A model generated the notes under the pieces. The model searched no databases and was not told the DNA's origin. It worked only from the letters and a program-made list of their open reading frames with translations. Positions 9,433 to 18,449 of a stretch of 64,000 nt of DNA are shown in pieces (position 1 is the stretch's first letter; each line of letters begins with the position of its first letter). The stretch comes from JANMJD01 sp963847945. GTDB lineage: Bacteria; Actinomycetota; Acidimicrobiia; Acidimicrobiales; Ilumatobacteraceae. Where the stretch lies: positions 248,001 to 312,000 of the forward strand of contig CAWKBX010000003.1 of NCBI GenBank assembly GCA_963847945.1, given 5' to 3'. A program made the position numbers and the translations under genes.

Positions 9433-10875
9433 TCACTTCAGTGATGCGGTCGTTCCCTCGGGCCCGGACACGATCAGCGCGTCACGGCGATCGGCCGGCG
9501 GATGGCGGATGGCGGATGGCGGCGAGGTAGGTGACAGGGGAGTGGCCGCCCGGGTGAAGCGGAGGTTCAGTTTGAGCGTGCCGAGCATGATTCCGGGCTG
9601 GTGCAGCCAGTCGTTGCCATCGCCGTACTCGATCGATTCGAGCCGGTCGAGCAGCACAGCCCACGCGATCTGCTGCTCCGTGCGTGACAGGTTGGCTCCC
9701 GGGCAGACTCGGGGGCCCGTGGAGAACGCCACGTGGCGGGTGAGCCCCTGTCGGTCGAGGTCGAGATCGAACGGGCAGGCGAACTCGTCGTCGTCGACGT
9801 TGGCCGCGGCGAAACGAAGGTGCAGTAATGAGCCCGCCGGCACGGCGACGCCGTGGAACACCTCGTCGCGAGAGGTGGCACGGGTCGACAGCCCGTGGGT
9901 GGGCGAGCGCAGTCGCATCGCCTCCTCTGTGAAGGCGCGCACCTTGGTTCGATCGTGACGCAACCGCTCGAACATGCCGGGATGTTCGCAGAGCAACTGA
10001 GCCTGCTCCTCGAGCGCGTACTGCGTCGTCTCAAGGCCGCCGATAATCATCGCGTGGACGATCCCGGCGATCTCCAGATCGGTCAGCTTGCGGTCGAGCG
10101 CCTCGTAGCGAACGTCGCAGAGGAAGCTGACCATGTCATCCTGCGGGTCGACACGTTTGGCTCGCACGTGCTCGTAGATGTAGTCCTGAAAGCCCTCGAG
10201 GCGAGCGAGCATGTCGGTGGTCTGCTCGGGGGTGAGCTCGTGCTTGAGTCCGGTGCCGTGGACGAACGGGGTGACGACGGCGTCGCCCCATCGGGCGAGC
10301 TGGGGGATGTCGGCGAGCGGGAACCCGAGCAGGCTGGCCATCACGCGTTGGGGCAGCGGTCGGGCGAAGCGGCCGATGAACTCGACCTCGCCGTCGTCGA
10401 TCCACTCGTCGAGCAGGTCATTCGCGTGTGTAGCGATCATCTCCCGGTGGCGCAGCGCGCCCGGGCCGACCCACGGGTCGGTCAGCTCCTTGCGATGGCG
10501 AATGTAGAGCTCCTGCGTTGGACGCAGTGACACCATCGACGCCTGCATCATGTTGCGATACGTCGCGAAGGCGTCGTCTGGCGACATGCCCTGTTCGGCG
10601 TAGCCGCCGACCCGCGTCTGAGTGAGGCTCGGGAAGCGCTCGGGATCCTTGACCACGCGAGAGACGTCGGCGTGTTTGGTGAGCACGAACGCATCGGTCC
10701 CGGGTCGCAGCCCGCCACCGACGATGCGCAGCACCGGTGCCTCGCGGTGAAGGATCTCGTAGGCCTCGTACCAATGCTCCTGGGCGCCGTCGCCGAAGAG
10801 GTCGACATCGGCAAGTCCGACCGGGCATGTCATCTGGCCGAGTTCGTGATTGACGTGCTTCGGAGAGGACGTCAT
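9433..10875 (-). CDS. Cytochrome P450
   Basis: The protein has 480 residues. The heme ligand is Cys391 in FSTGPRVCPGANLSR, the I-helix is IGGLETTQYAL, and the K-helix ExxR is EEAMRLR. The family's usual FGxGxHxCxG is altered, with R in place of H, which is seen in many CYPs. A low-complexity tail of about 40 residues (PLSPTSPPSAIRHPP) follows the core. The start overlaps the stop of the 92-residue gene by four bases (ATGA), so translation is probably coupled. It needs a ferredoxin and reductase, and none is nearby. Confidence 0.9.
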   Translation of the reverse strand: MTSSPKHVNHELGQMTCPVGLADVDLFGDGAQEHWYEAYEILHREAPVLRIVGGGLRPGTDAFVLTKHADVSRVVKDPERFPSLTQTRVGGYAEQGMSPDDAFATYRNMMQASMVSLRPTQELYIRHRKELTDPWVGPGALRHREMIATHANDLLDEWIDDGEVEFIGRFARPLPQRVMASLLGFPLADIPQLARWGDAVVTPFVHGTGLKHELTPEQTTDMLARLEGFQDYIYEHVRAKRVDPQDDMVSFLCDVRYEALDRKLTDLEIAGIVHAMIIGGLETTQYALEEQAQLLCEHPGMFERLRHDRTKVRAFTEEAMRLRSPTHGLSTRATSRDEVFHGVAVPAGSLLHLRFAAANVDDDEFACPFDLDLDRQGLTRHVAFSTGPRVCPGANLSRTEQQIAWAVLLDRLESIEYGDGNDWLHQPGIMLGTLKLNLRFTRAATPLSPTSPPSAIRHPPADRRDALIVSGPEGTTASLK

Positions 10876-11150
10876 CCGCGTACCTTCCCCCTCTCGAACG
10901 CTTCCGCCTCTTCGCGTCCGTGCTTCACACGACCATGTACATCGGTGGCGGCCCCGAGTTCATCCAGCCGTTTCGGCCGGATCGCTTCGAACAGTCTTGC
11001 GTCCACTGACGCGGCGATGTTGTCGGAGGAGACCGGTCGGGCCGCTTCGGTCGCGTCGGCGTTGCCCGCCGGAAGCGGCTGCAGTGCGGTCGCTCGGGCG
11101 ACCGGCTCGCGGTCGATGCCCGACGTCGGGTTGAGGGTAGCGATCGTCAT
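10872..11150 (-). CDS. Small hypothetical protein between IclR and P450
   Basis: The protein has 92 residues. The start ATG 11150 has a strong GAAGGAG site, and its stop overlaps the P450 start. The N-terminal half is Ala/Pro-rich and looks disordered; the C-terminal half (ASVDARLFEAIRPKRL, HGREEAEAFERGK) is charged and probably helical. No Cys cluster is present, so it is not the missing ferredoxin. The position and ribosome site argue for a real gene in an iclR-92aa-P450 operon. I do not recognise the family. Confidence 0.55.
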   Translation of the reverse strand: MTIATLNPTSGIDREPVARATALQPLPAGNADATEAARPVSSDNIAASVDARLFEAIRPKRLDELGAATDVHGRVKHGREEAEAFERGKVRG

Positions 11151-11162
11151 GCAGGTGCTCCT

Positions 11163-11987
11163 TCAAATCCGGTCGACGGCGCGGCGACCCACTGGCTCGG
11201 TGTATCGGTCGAAGGCGAGTCTGCCTGATTCGGCAGCGACCATGCGGCGTTCGATCGCTGCTGCGGTGTCGGTGAGCGCCGCCACGTATCTCGGGAATGA
11301 TGAACGACGGAATCGGACGGTGGGCAAGGCCAGGCAAATCGCCGCGTAGATCGGCCCGGGCATCGGATCGAGGGCCACTCCGACTGCGGTGAGTCCACGC
11401 TCGGTGCCCTGGTGGTTCGAGGCATATCCGTCGCGGCGGGCGATGGCGATCTCATGGTTCAGTCGATCCAGCGCCACCGGATCGAGTCCGACAAACCGGC
11501 TGAGTTCGGTATCTGGGAGACGGGAGAGGATCGCCTTGCCGCCCGATGTCAGGTGCGCCGGAAGTCGCTGTCCGGCACGATCACCGACTCGCAGCACTCT
11601 GGCGCATTCGACAGTGGCGATGAACTGCACATCGAGATCGGCGAGCACGACCAGGTTCGCCGATTCGCCGACTGCGTCGACGAGTTGGGCCATGGCGGCT
11701 TGAGCGCGATCGCGGAGCTCGGTCACCGAGGGGTCGAGCACCGCCATCGGTCGGAGCGTTCGACCAGGGCCATATCGTCGATCGGGAAGCTGCTCGGCGA
11801 ACCCGCGGTAGACCAGCGCCGAGAGCAATCGGTGGGCTGTTGATACCGCCACGTCCAAGTCGCGGGCGACGTCGCTGAGGCGCATCGGGCCGCCCGCCTG
11901 CAGCATCTGGGCAAGTCGCAGGGCGGAGTCGACGGAGTGAAGCGGATAGACCGGCTTGTTCCGCATCTCGTTGACTGTACTCGCCAT
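11163..11987 (-). CDS. IclR family transcriptional regulator
   Basis: The protein has 274 residues. The N-terminal winged helix is YPLHSVDSALRLAQML plus RLSDVARDLDVAVSTAHRLLSAL. The C-terminal effector domain contains LTSGGKAILSRLP and NHQGTERGLTAVGVAL, the IclR signature region. It is encoded divergently from the alcohol dehydrogenase at the head of the aromatic cluster, with 127 bases between starts. IclR proteins often control aromatic degradation operons, so it probably regulates the gentisate cluster, the P450 operon, or both. Confidence 0.85.
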   Translation of the reverse strand: MASTVNEMRNKPVYPLHSVDSALRLAQMLQAGGPMRLSDVARDLDVAVSTAHRLLSALVYRGFAEQLPDRRYGPGRTLRPMAVLDPSVTELRDRAQAAMAQLVDAVGESANLVVLADLDVQFIATVECARVLRVGDRAGQRLPAHLTSGGKAILSRLPDTELSRFVGLDPVALDRLNHEIAIARRDGYASNHQGTERGLTAVGVALDPMPGPIYAAICLALPTVRFRRSSFPRYVAALTDTAAAIERRMVAAESGRLAFDRYTEPVGRRAVDRI

Positions 11988-11988
11988 C

Positions 11989-12005
11989 TTTCCGCGGTGA
12001 GGAAA
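11989..12005. promoter_or_regulatory. Inverted repeat upstream of iclR, possible operator
   Basis: TTTCC at 11989-11993 and GGAAA at 12001-12005 are separated by seven bases. The repeat lies directly upstream of the iclR start and within the divergent region shared with the alcohol dehydrogenase. IclR-type operators are often short palindromes of this kind. The repeat overlaps the iclR ribosome site, which would permit autoregulation. Confidence 0.3.
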
Positions 12006-12114
12006 AGACTGGAGAGCCCGCCGTCAGGTTGTCATTATCCGAAGCGGGCCAGCGCAAACCAGCGTGTCGCCCATCCCGTCACCTCCCGCGTGGCTGTTCC
12101 ATCGGAGAACTCAT

Positions 12115-13243
12115 ATGTCCAGCACTTCTGCCGTCGGCGCGGTCGTCGCGTCCGCTGGCGCGGCATTCGAGATGCGCGACCTAGTCGTCGACGACCCGCG
12201 CGATGACGAGATTGTCGTTCGACTTGTCGCCTCGGGTATCTGCCACACCGACGCGACCGCACAGCACGGTGGGCTGCCGTTCCCGCATCCCGCGCTGCTG
12301 GGCCATGAGGGTGCCGGTGTCGTGGAGCGGATCGGGCGCAATGTGTCGACCCTCGCCGAGGGCGAGCACGTGGTGGTGTCGTTCAACTCCTGCGGCGAAT
12401 GCGCCCAGTGTGTGACCGGTCGGCCGGTGCAGTGCGACACATGGGTGCCGCGCAATCTCGCCGGCGGGTTCCGGATGGACGGTTCGTCGCCGATGCGTCT
12501 CGCCGATGGCACCCCGTTGCACTCGCACTTCTTCGGGCAGTCCTCGTTCGCCACCCGTGCCGTCGTGCGTGCCGCGGCGGCGGTCAAGGTGCCGGTCGAT
12601 GCCCCGCTGGCGATGCTCGCCCCGTTGGTCTGCGGCTTTCAGACCGGCGCCGCGACGATGTTGCAGGTGCTCAACCCCGGCCTCGGTCACACCGTGGTGG
12701 TGTTCGGCGCCGGTGGCGTTGGGCTCTCGGCAATCATGGCGGCCAAGCTGTCGGCCGCGGCACGGATCATCGCCGTCGACGTCGTGCCCGAGCGCCTCGC
12801 CATGGCGATCGAGCTGGGGGCAACCCATGCCGTCAACGCGGCAAGCGAGCGATTCGATCGAGGCGATCATGGAGATCACCGGCGGCCGCGGCGCCGACCG
12901 GATCCTCGAGGCGACAGGAAACACCGCGGTGCTCAAGCAGGCGCTCGGCGTTACCGCGATGGACGCGACCCTGGCGATCGTCGGCGCTCCGCCGTTCGGG
13001 AGCGAGGTCGCCGTCGACGTGCTCGACACGATCGTCAAAGGCCCTCGGATCGTTGGAGTGAACCAGGGACGCTCGGTGCCCCGCGTGGTCATCCCGGCGC
13101 TGGTCGATCATTTCCTCGCCGGTCGGATGCCGTTCGACAAGTTGATCACGACCTATCCGCTGGCTGAGATCAACCAGGCGATCCACGACATGCACGACGG
13201 CACAGTGATCAAGCCCGTCCTGCTGATGCCTGACGCGGACTGA
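12115..13243 (+). pseudogene. Zn-dependent (aryl/benzyl-type) alcohol dehydrogenase, frame broken near 12845
   Basis: ATG 12115 follows GGAG. The first frame carries the catalytic zinc motif GICHTDATAQHG and GHEGAGVVERIG, structural zinc cysteines CGECAQCVTGRPVQC, and Rossmann VFGAGGVGLSAIMAAK. After about 12841 the homologous sequence (DSIEAIMEITGGRGAD to VIKPVLLMPDAD) moves one frame forward and ends at 13243. One extra base explains it; the restored length is about 375 residues. The sequence type is that of NAD-dependent benzyl/aryl alcohol dehydrogenases. As first gene of the cluster it may oxidise an aromatic alcohol. It is either a true mutation or a sequence error. Confidence 0.85.
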
Positions 13244-13261
13244 TCAGGTAAACCGGGCCCT

Positions 13262-14527
13262 ATGGCACTGGAGAACGAGCTCAGTTGGGAGTTCGACGGA
13301 ACGTCGCGTATCCCCTTCGGCGTCTACACGAGCGACGAACTGCACCAGCGAGAGTTGGAACGGTTTTTCTACCGCAGGCACTGGTGCTACGTCGGGCTCG
13401 AAGTCGAGATCCCCAACCCGGGCGACTTCACCCGCACCGTCGTCGGGGAGCGGTCAGTGATCATGGTTCGCGACCAGGCGGGCGACATCAACGTCGTCGA
13501 GAACGTCTGTGCCCATCGCGGTATGAGGTTTTGCCGGGAGCGTCATGGCACGACCACCGGATTTGTCTGCCCGTACCACCAGTGGCGCTACACCCTGCAG
13601 GGCGACCTGCGCGGCGTACCCCTGCGGGCAGGCGTCAAACACGGCGACCCGAATCACGGCGGCACGGTTCACGGTGGCATGCCGGACGACTTCACGACGG
13701 CCGATCACGGTCTCAACAAGTTGAAGGTCGCTCGCCGCGGTGGGGTGGTGTTTGCGTCGTTCGATCACGACGTCGAATCGTTGGAAGATTTTCTCGGCCC
13801 GACGATTCTGCGCTGGTTCGATCGGCTGTTCAACGGGCGCGAGCTCACGTTGCTCGGCTACAACCGCCAGCGGATTCCGGGGAACTGGAAGTTGATGCAG
13901 GAGAACATCAAGGACCCGTATCACCCCGGCCTGCTGCACACCTGGTTCGTCACCTTCGGGCTGTGGCGGGCGGACAACGAATCGCAGTTGCGGATGGACG
14001 AGCACTTCCGTCACGCGGCGATGATCTCGACCCGAGGCAACGCTGGCAAGACCGGCGAAGCAACCTCGGACGTGTCGAGTTTCAAGCAGAACATGGCGCT
14101 GCACGACCCGAGCCAGATCGACGTCGTCCCGGAACCATGGTGGGGCGGCCCATCGGTGGTGATGACGACGGTGTTCCCGAGCGTGATCTTCCAGCAGCAG
14201 GTCAACAGCGTGTCGACGCGTCAGATCCAGCCCAACGGCCACGGAAGTTTCGACTTTGTGTGGACCCACTTCGGGTTCGTCGACGACACCGAGGAAATGA
14301 CCGCCCGCCGCCTGCGCCAAGCGAACCTGTTCGGCCCGGCCGGCTATGTGTCAGCCGACGACGGCGAGGTGATCGAGTTCTCCCAGCAGGCCTTTGCGAC
14401 GAGCCCCGGCCGGACCATCGCCGAGATGGGCGGGCGCGACGTCGCTGACACCGAGCACATGGTCACCGAGACATTGATCCGTGGGATGTACCGCTATTGG
14501 CGAACGGTGATGGAGGCCGAGTCGTGA
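13262..14527 (+). CDS. Rieske aromatic ring-hydroxylating oxygenase, alpha subunit
   Basis: The protein has 421 residues. Rieske [2Fe-2S] ligands are Cys83 and His85 (CAH) and Cys103 and His106 (CPYH). The mononuclear iron site is ENIKDPYHPGLLH, which resembles anthranilate, salicylate 5-hydroxylase and 2-halobenzoate type oxygenases. Given the downstream gentisate genes, the most economical reaction is hydroxylation of a salicylate-like acid to gentisate. The beta-subunit gene overlaps by four bases (GTGA). No ferredoxin or reductase is encoded nearby, so electron partners must come from elsewhere. Confidence 0.9.
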   Translation: MALENELSWEFDGTSRIPFGVYTSDELHQRELERFFYRRHWCYVGLEVEIPNPGDFTRTVVGERSVIMVRDQAGDINVVENVCAHRGMRFCRERHGTTTGFVCPYHQWRYTLQGDLRGVPLRAGVKHGDPNHGGTVHGGMPDDFTTADHGLNKLKVARRGGVVFASFDHDVESLEDFLGPTILRWFDRLFNGRELTLLGYNRQRIPGNWKLMQENIKDPYHPGLLHTWFVTFGLWRADNESQLRMDEHFRHAAMISTRGNAGKTGEATSDVSSFKQNMALHDPSQIDVVPEPWWGGPSVVMTTVFPSVIFQQQVNSVSTRQIQPNGHGSFDFVWTHFGFVDDTEEMTARRLRQANLFGPAGYVSADDGEVIEFSQQAFATSPGRTIAEMGGRDVADTEHMVTETLIRGMYRYWRTVMEAES

Positions 14528-15025
14528 GCGGCGACCTCACCGCCGGCGCTGGGGTGAGCTTCGAGGACTGGTTCGCCATCACCCAGTTCTACGCGTCCTA
14601 CGCCTCGGTCGTCGACGCTGCCGATTGGGACCGCTGGCCAGAGTTGTTCACCGAGGACTGCGTCTACCGGCTGCAACCGCGGGAGAACCATGAGCGCGGC
14701 CTGCCACTGGCCACGCTCGCGTTCACCAGCCGCGGGATGCTGCTCGACCGCGTGTACAGCATCAAGGACACCTTGTTCCATGACCCGTACTACCAGCGCC
14801 ACATCATCGGCACGCCGATCCTGCGCCGGGCGAGCGACGCCCGCTGGGAGTGCGAGGCGAACTACGCCGTGTTCCGCACCAAGCTGTCCGACACGACGAC
14901 GGTGTTCAACGTCGGTCGCTCTTTCGACACCATCGTGCGCACCACCGACGGGCTCCGTCTGGCGCCGTCGCGAGTGCATCTATGACAGCGAAATGATTCC
15001 CAACTCGATCATCTACCCGGTCTGA
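14524..15025 (+). pseudogene. Ring-hydroxylating oxygenase beta subunit, frame broken near 14965
   Basis: GTG 14524 overlaps the alpha stop. The SnoaL-like fold is seen in FYASYASVVDAADWDRWPELFTEDCVY and YAVFRTKLSDTTTVFNVG. The expected ending RRECIYDSEMIPNSIIYPV is one frame ahead, so a single extra base (14961-14970) breaks the last 20 codons; otherwise the frame stops at 14985. Restored length is about 166 residues, normal for the family. The structural subunit is expected to form an alpha3beta3 complex with the preceding protein. Confidence 0.85.
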
Positions 15026-15058
15026 CGTCACCGACCTATCCACACTGGAGGATTCCAA

Positions 15059-15778
15059 ATGTCCGAAACATTCGTACTCATCAACGGGGCGTGGCACGGC
15101 GGCTGGGCGTGGCGGCCGGTTGCCCAGCACCTGCGCACCGCGGGTCATAGGGTGCTGACACCGACGCTGCCGGGCCTTGCCGACGGCGACGACCCGACGA
15201 AACGCTCGCTCGCCGATGTGGTCGATTTCGTCGTCGATCTCGTCGAGGGCAACGACCTGCGCGAGGTGACGATGATCGGGCACAGCTGGGGTGGCTACCC
15301 GATCACGGGTGCCGCCCATCGGCTCGCGCCGCGCCTGAAGAAGCTCGTCTATTGGAGCGCCTTCGTGCCTGCCGACGGTCAGTGCCTGCTCGACGAGGTG
15401 CCGCCGCCGTACGTCGAGCTGTTCAACGCGATGGCTGGAACGTCGGGAAACAATTCGGTCACCCTCCCGTTCGAGGTGTTCGCCGGCGGGTTCATCCAAG
15501 ACGCCACGCCCGAGGTGCAAAGGCTCGTCTACGACCTGCTCGTGCCGCAGCCGATGCAGTACTTCAGCGAGACGGTCACGCCAATCGATCCGGCCAAGCT
15601 CGGAGTGCCGGTGAGCTATGTGCTCAGCGCGGACGATGTCGCGCTCCCGCCCGGTGAGTACGGCTGGGCCCCCCGGTTCCCCGAACGGCTCGGCGTCGAG
15701 GCACTCATCGGTCCGGGCAGCCACGAAGCCTGCTTCACCTGCCCGGGCGAACTCGCTGCCAGTTTCATCGCGGCATAA
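15059..15778 (+). CDS. Alpha/beta hydrolase, methylesterase (SABP2/MES)-like
   Basis: The protein has 239 residues with a GGAGG ribosome site at 15047. It starts TFVLINGAWHGGWAWRPV, has the nucleophile elbow GHSWGG, an acidic residue in VLSADDVALP and the catalytic His in GSHEACF. This arrangement and length match the plant methyl-salicylate esterase and hydroxynitrile lyase group and its bacterial relatives. Between the oxygenase and gentisate dioxygenase genes, release of a salicylate-type acid from its ester is an attractive role. Substrate is inferred. Confidence 0.75.
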   Translation: MSETFVLINGAWHGGWAWRPVAQHLRTAGHRVLTPTLPGLADGDDPTKRSLADVVDFVVDLVEGNDLREVTMIGHSWGGYPITGAAHRLAPRLKKLVYWSAFVPADGQCLLDEVPPPYVELFNAMAGTSGNNSVTLPFEVFAGGFIQDATPEVQRLVYDLLVPQPMQYFSETVTPIDPAKLGVPVSYVLSADDVALPPGEYGWAPRFPERLGVEALIGPGSHEACFTCPGELAASFIAA

Positions 15779-15788
15779 GGCTTCCCTC

Positions 15789-16949
15789 ATGACCTTGCCG
15801 TCAGGCGGTGGGCTTTCAAATCCGGTTCGGGTGATCGCGACGGATGGGCCACGCCAACCGCCGCGAACGCCGGAGTTGGAGCAGTTGTATCGGGACTTCG
15901 AGACCGAGCTGCTGATCCCGCTGTGGACCGAGATCGGCGACCTGATGCCCTCGTCGCCACGCTCCAACGCGATTCCGCATCGGTGGCGGTGGTCGACGCT
16001 GCTCGCCGCCGCGGCCCGGGCCGGTGAACTCGTGCCGGTCGGCCGCGGGGGAGAGCGTCGGGCGATCGCCCTGGCCAACCCGGGGTTGGGCGGTCGCCCA
16101 TTCGCCACCCCGACGTTGTGGGCGGCGATCCAATATCTCAATGCCCGCGAGTCGGCACCCGAACACCGCCATAGCCAGCACGCCTTCCGCTTCGTCGTCT
16201 CCGGCTCGGGGGTGTCGACCGTCGTGAACGGCGATGTCGTGCCGATGCGGCGCGGCGACTTCCTGCCTCAGGCCGGGTGGAATTGGCATTCGCACATCAA
16301 CGACAGCGATGAGCCGATGGCGTGGATCGACGGCCTCGACATTCCGATGCAGCGTTACGTCGACTCGACGTTCTTTGAGCCCGGCACAGAAGCGGTCGCT
16401 GAGGGAGCGGCGGAGGCGGCGCGCAACGATCGGCCGTCGGGGTCGGAGCGACTGTGGGGCTCCGCCGGGCTGCGCCCGCTCACCCAACTCGGGCCGGCAC
16501 CGGCGACGCCGCTGCTCGTCTATCGTTGGGCCGTCACTGACGCAGCGTTGAACATCCAGCTGGAGTTGGAGGCCGAAGGCGTGGCGGCGACGGTCTCGCC
16601 CGGCCACGCTGCGGTCCGCTACACCAACCCGACCACCGGTGGCGATGTGCTGTCGACGATCCGCGCCGAGTTTCACCGGCTCGCCCCCGACGCGACGACG
16701 CGGCCCGGACGCGAGGTTGGCTCGTCGGTGTTCCAGGTGTTCGATGGCCGCGGCGAGGTGACCGTCGACGACACGACATGGACCGTGGCGGCAGGCGATT
16801 TGTTCGTCGTCCCCTCGTGGGCGACAGTGTCCGCCACGGCGTCGTCAACCGGGCTCGACTTGTTTCGGTTCAGCGACAGCCCGATCCTCGAAGCACTCCA
16901 TCTTTCCAACGGCCAACTGTGGGCGTCCCCCGCGGTTGCACGACCCTGA
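15789..16949 (+). CDS. Gentisate 1,2-dioxygenase-like bicupin
   Basis: The protein has 386 residues from ATG 15789; the open frame extends upstream into the hydrolase gene. The first cupin has EHRHSQHAFRFVVSGSG and WHSH, the iron-binding set of gentisate dioxygenases; a second, degenerate cupin occupies residues 290-370 (GREVGSSVFQVFDGRGEVTV). The enzyme cleaves gentisate to maleylpyruvate using Fe(II). It starts 10 bases after the hydrolase stop, so they share an operon. A 1-hydroxy-2-naphthoate or salicylate 1,2-dioxygenase of the same family is the alternative. Confidence 0.85.
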   Translation: MTLPSGGGLSNPVRVIATDGPRQPPRTPELEQLYRDFETELLIPLWTEIGDLMPSSPRSNAIPHRWRWSTLLAAAARAGELVPVGRGGERRAIALANPGLGGRPFATPTLWAAIQYLNARESAPEHRHSQHAFRFVVSGSGVSTVVNGDVVPMRRGDFLPQAGWNWHSHINDSDEPMAWIDGLDIPMQRYVDSTFFEPGTEAVAEGAAEAARNDRPSGSERLWGSAGLRPLTQLGPAPATPLLVYRWAVTDAALNIQLELEAEGVAATVSPGHAAVRYTNPTTGGDVLSTIRAEFHRLAPDATTRPGREVGSSVFQVFDGRGEVTVDDTTWTVAAGDLFVVPSWATVSATASSTGLDLFRFSDSPILEALHLSNGQLWASPAVARP

Positions 16950-16962
16950 ACGGGACCATCGA

Positions 16963-17793
16963 ATGAGACTCGCCACTATCACCACGGCCACTGGAAAACG
17001 CGCCGTGCGCGTCGAGGCCGACTCGGTCGTCGAGACCGGCCACGCCGACCTCGGCGCGTTGTTGGCCGACGACAACTGGGCCGCGGTCGCCGCTGCCGCA
17101 TCGGGCCCCGTTACTCCGATCGGCGACGCGACCTTCACCACGCTGATTCCACGGCCGGGCAAAGTGATCTGCATCGGGTTGAACTACCGCAACCACATCC
17201 TCGAGATGGGCCGCGGACTCCCCGAGTTCCCCACCCTGTTCGCCAAGTACCCCGAGGCCCTGATCGCCCCCGACGACGTCATCGAACTTGGCAGCGAGAG
17301 CGAGGCGTGGGACTGGGAGGCCGAACTGGCGATCGTGATTGGGCGCTCCGTCCGGCGAGCCACCGCCGAGGAGGCCGATGCGGCGATCGCCGGGTTCTCG
17401 GTGATCAACGACATCACTGCCCGTGATTACCAGAACCGCACGCTGCAATGGCTGCAAGGCAAGACGTGGGAGCACACCGCCCCGTTCGGCCCAACGATGG
17501 CGACGCCCGACGAACTGCCCGGTGGGGTGCGACCGAGCATGCGGATGACCTGCTCGGTGAACGGCGAAATCGTGCAGGACACCGACACCGGCGATCTGGT
17601 CTTCGATCCGGTGGCCCTGGTGCAATACATCTCGACGATCCTCACGTTGAACCCTGGCGACGTGATCGCCAGTGGCACGCCCGGTGGGGTCGGCCACGCC
17701 CGCAAACCACCGCGTTATCTCCACGACGGCGACGTGGTCGTCACTGAGATCGAGGGTCTCGGCCGCCTCGAGAATCGATGCCAGGGCGTATGA
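16963..17793 (+). CDS. FAH-family hydrolase, probable fumarylpyruvate hydrolase
   Basis: The protein has 276 residues. ICIGLNYRNHILEMG, the metal-binding acidic residues in DWEAELAIVIG, and VINDITARDYQ with PGDVIASGTPGGVG are the FAH-fold signatures. In the gentisate route it splits fumarylpyruvate (or maleylpyruvate) to pyruvate and fumarate. ATG 16963 is preferred to an in-frame ATG at 16936 because the fold begins with MRLATI. The stop overlaps the isomerase start by four bases. Confidence 0.85.
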   Translation: MRLATITTATGKRAVRVEADSVVETGHADLGALLADDNWAAVAAAASGPVTPIGDATFTTLIPRPGKVICIGLNYRNHILEMGRGLPEFPTLFAKYPEALIAPDDVIELGSESEAWDWEAELAIVIGRSVRRATAEEADAAIAGFSVINDITARDYQNRTLQWLQGKTWEHTAPFGPTMATPDELPGGVRPSMRMTCSVNGEIVQDTDTGDLVFDPVALVQYISTILTLNPGDVIASGTPGGVGHARKPPRYLHDGDVVVTEIEGLGRLENRCQGV

Positions 17794-18377
17794 GCGCCCG
17801 GGCCTGGGTTGACGATGCCACCGTGTTGATGCTGAGCGCCGTCGACGGTCTCGACGACGCGACGTTCGCGTCGCCCTCGTCGTTGCCGAAGTGGACCGTC
17901 GGTCACGTCGTCGCCCATCTGCACCTCAACGCCGAAGCGATCGGGCGGCTCGCCGCGTGGGCGCGCACGGGTATCGAAACGCCGATGTACACGAGCATGG
18001 CTCAACGCAATGGCGACATTGAGACAGGCTCGGTGTTGGTGCCCGCCGAGTTGCGCCGACTCGTACACGCCTCGGCCACAGCCCTCGCCGAGGCCTTCGA
18101 TGCGCTCACGCCGGAGATGTGGGCGCACGAGGTGGTCACTGCTCAGGGCCGCACCGTGCCAGCCACCGAGCTGTTGTGGATGCGGTTCCGCGAGGTCGCC
18201 ATCCACGGCATCGACCTCGGCACATGGATCACTTTCGCTGATCTTCCGCCCGAGGCGGTCGCCAAGTTGGTCCACGAGATTGTCGCAAAGCGACTGGGCG
18301 CCGGAGAGGGTCCAGCCCTCGTCGCCTGGCTCACCGGACGAACCGCGGCCGGCCCGCCGCTCGGCCCATGGCTCTGA
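17790..18377 (+). CDS. Maleylpyruvate isomerase family, mycothiol-dependent (DinB fold)
   Basis: The protein has 195 residues from ATG 17790, overlapping the FAH stop (ATGA). PKWTVGHVVAHLHLNAEAI supplies the first metal His and WMRFREVAIHGIDLG the Glu/His pair of the mycothiol-dependent maleylpyruvate isomerase family. It converts maleylpyruvate to fumarylpyruvate, so the three last genes give the complete lower gentisate pathway. Use of mycothiol supports an actinobacterial host. An in-frame ATG at 17778 is possible but less likely. Confidence 0.85.
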   Translation: MSARAWVDDATVLMLSAVDGLDDATFASPSSLPKWTVGHVVAHLHLNAEAIGRLAAWARTGIETPMYTSMAQRNGDIETGSVLVPAELRRLVHASATALAEAFDALTPEMWAHEVVTAQGRTVPATELLWMRFREVAIHGIDLGTWITFADLPPEAVAKLVHEIVAKRLGAGEGPALVAWLTGRTAAGPPLGPWL

Positions 18378-18449
18378 AAGCGCCTCGTCCCTCCTCCGTA
18401 GGGCAGCCCACCGGGCACCGCAGGGAACTGGGCGTTGCTCAGAGGCTGC

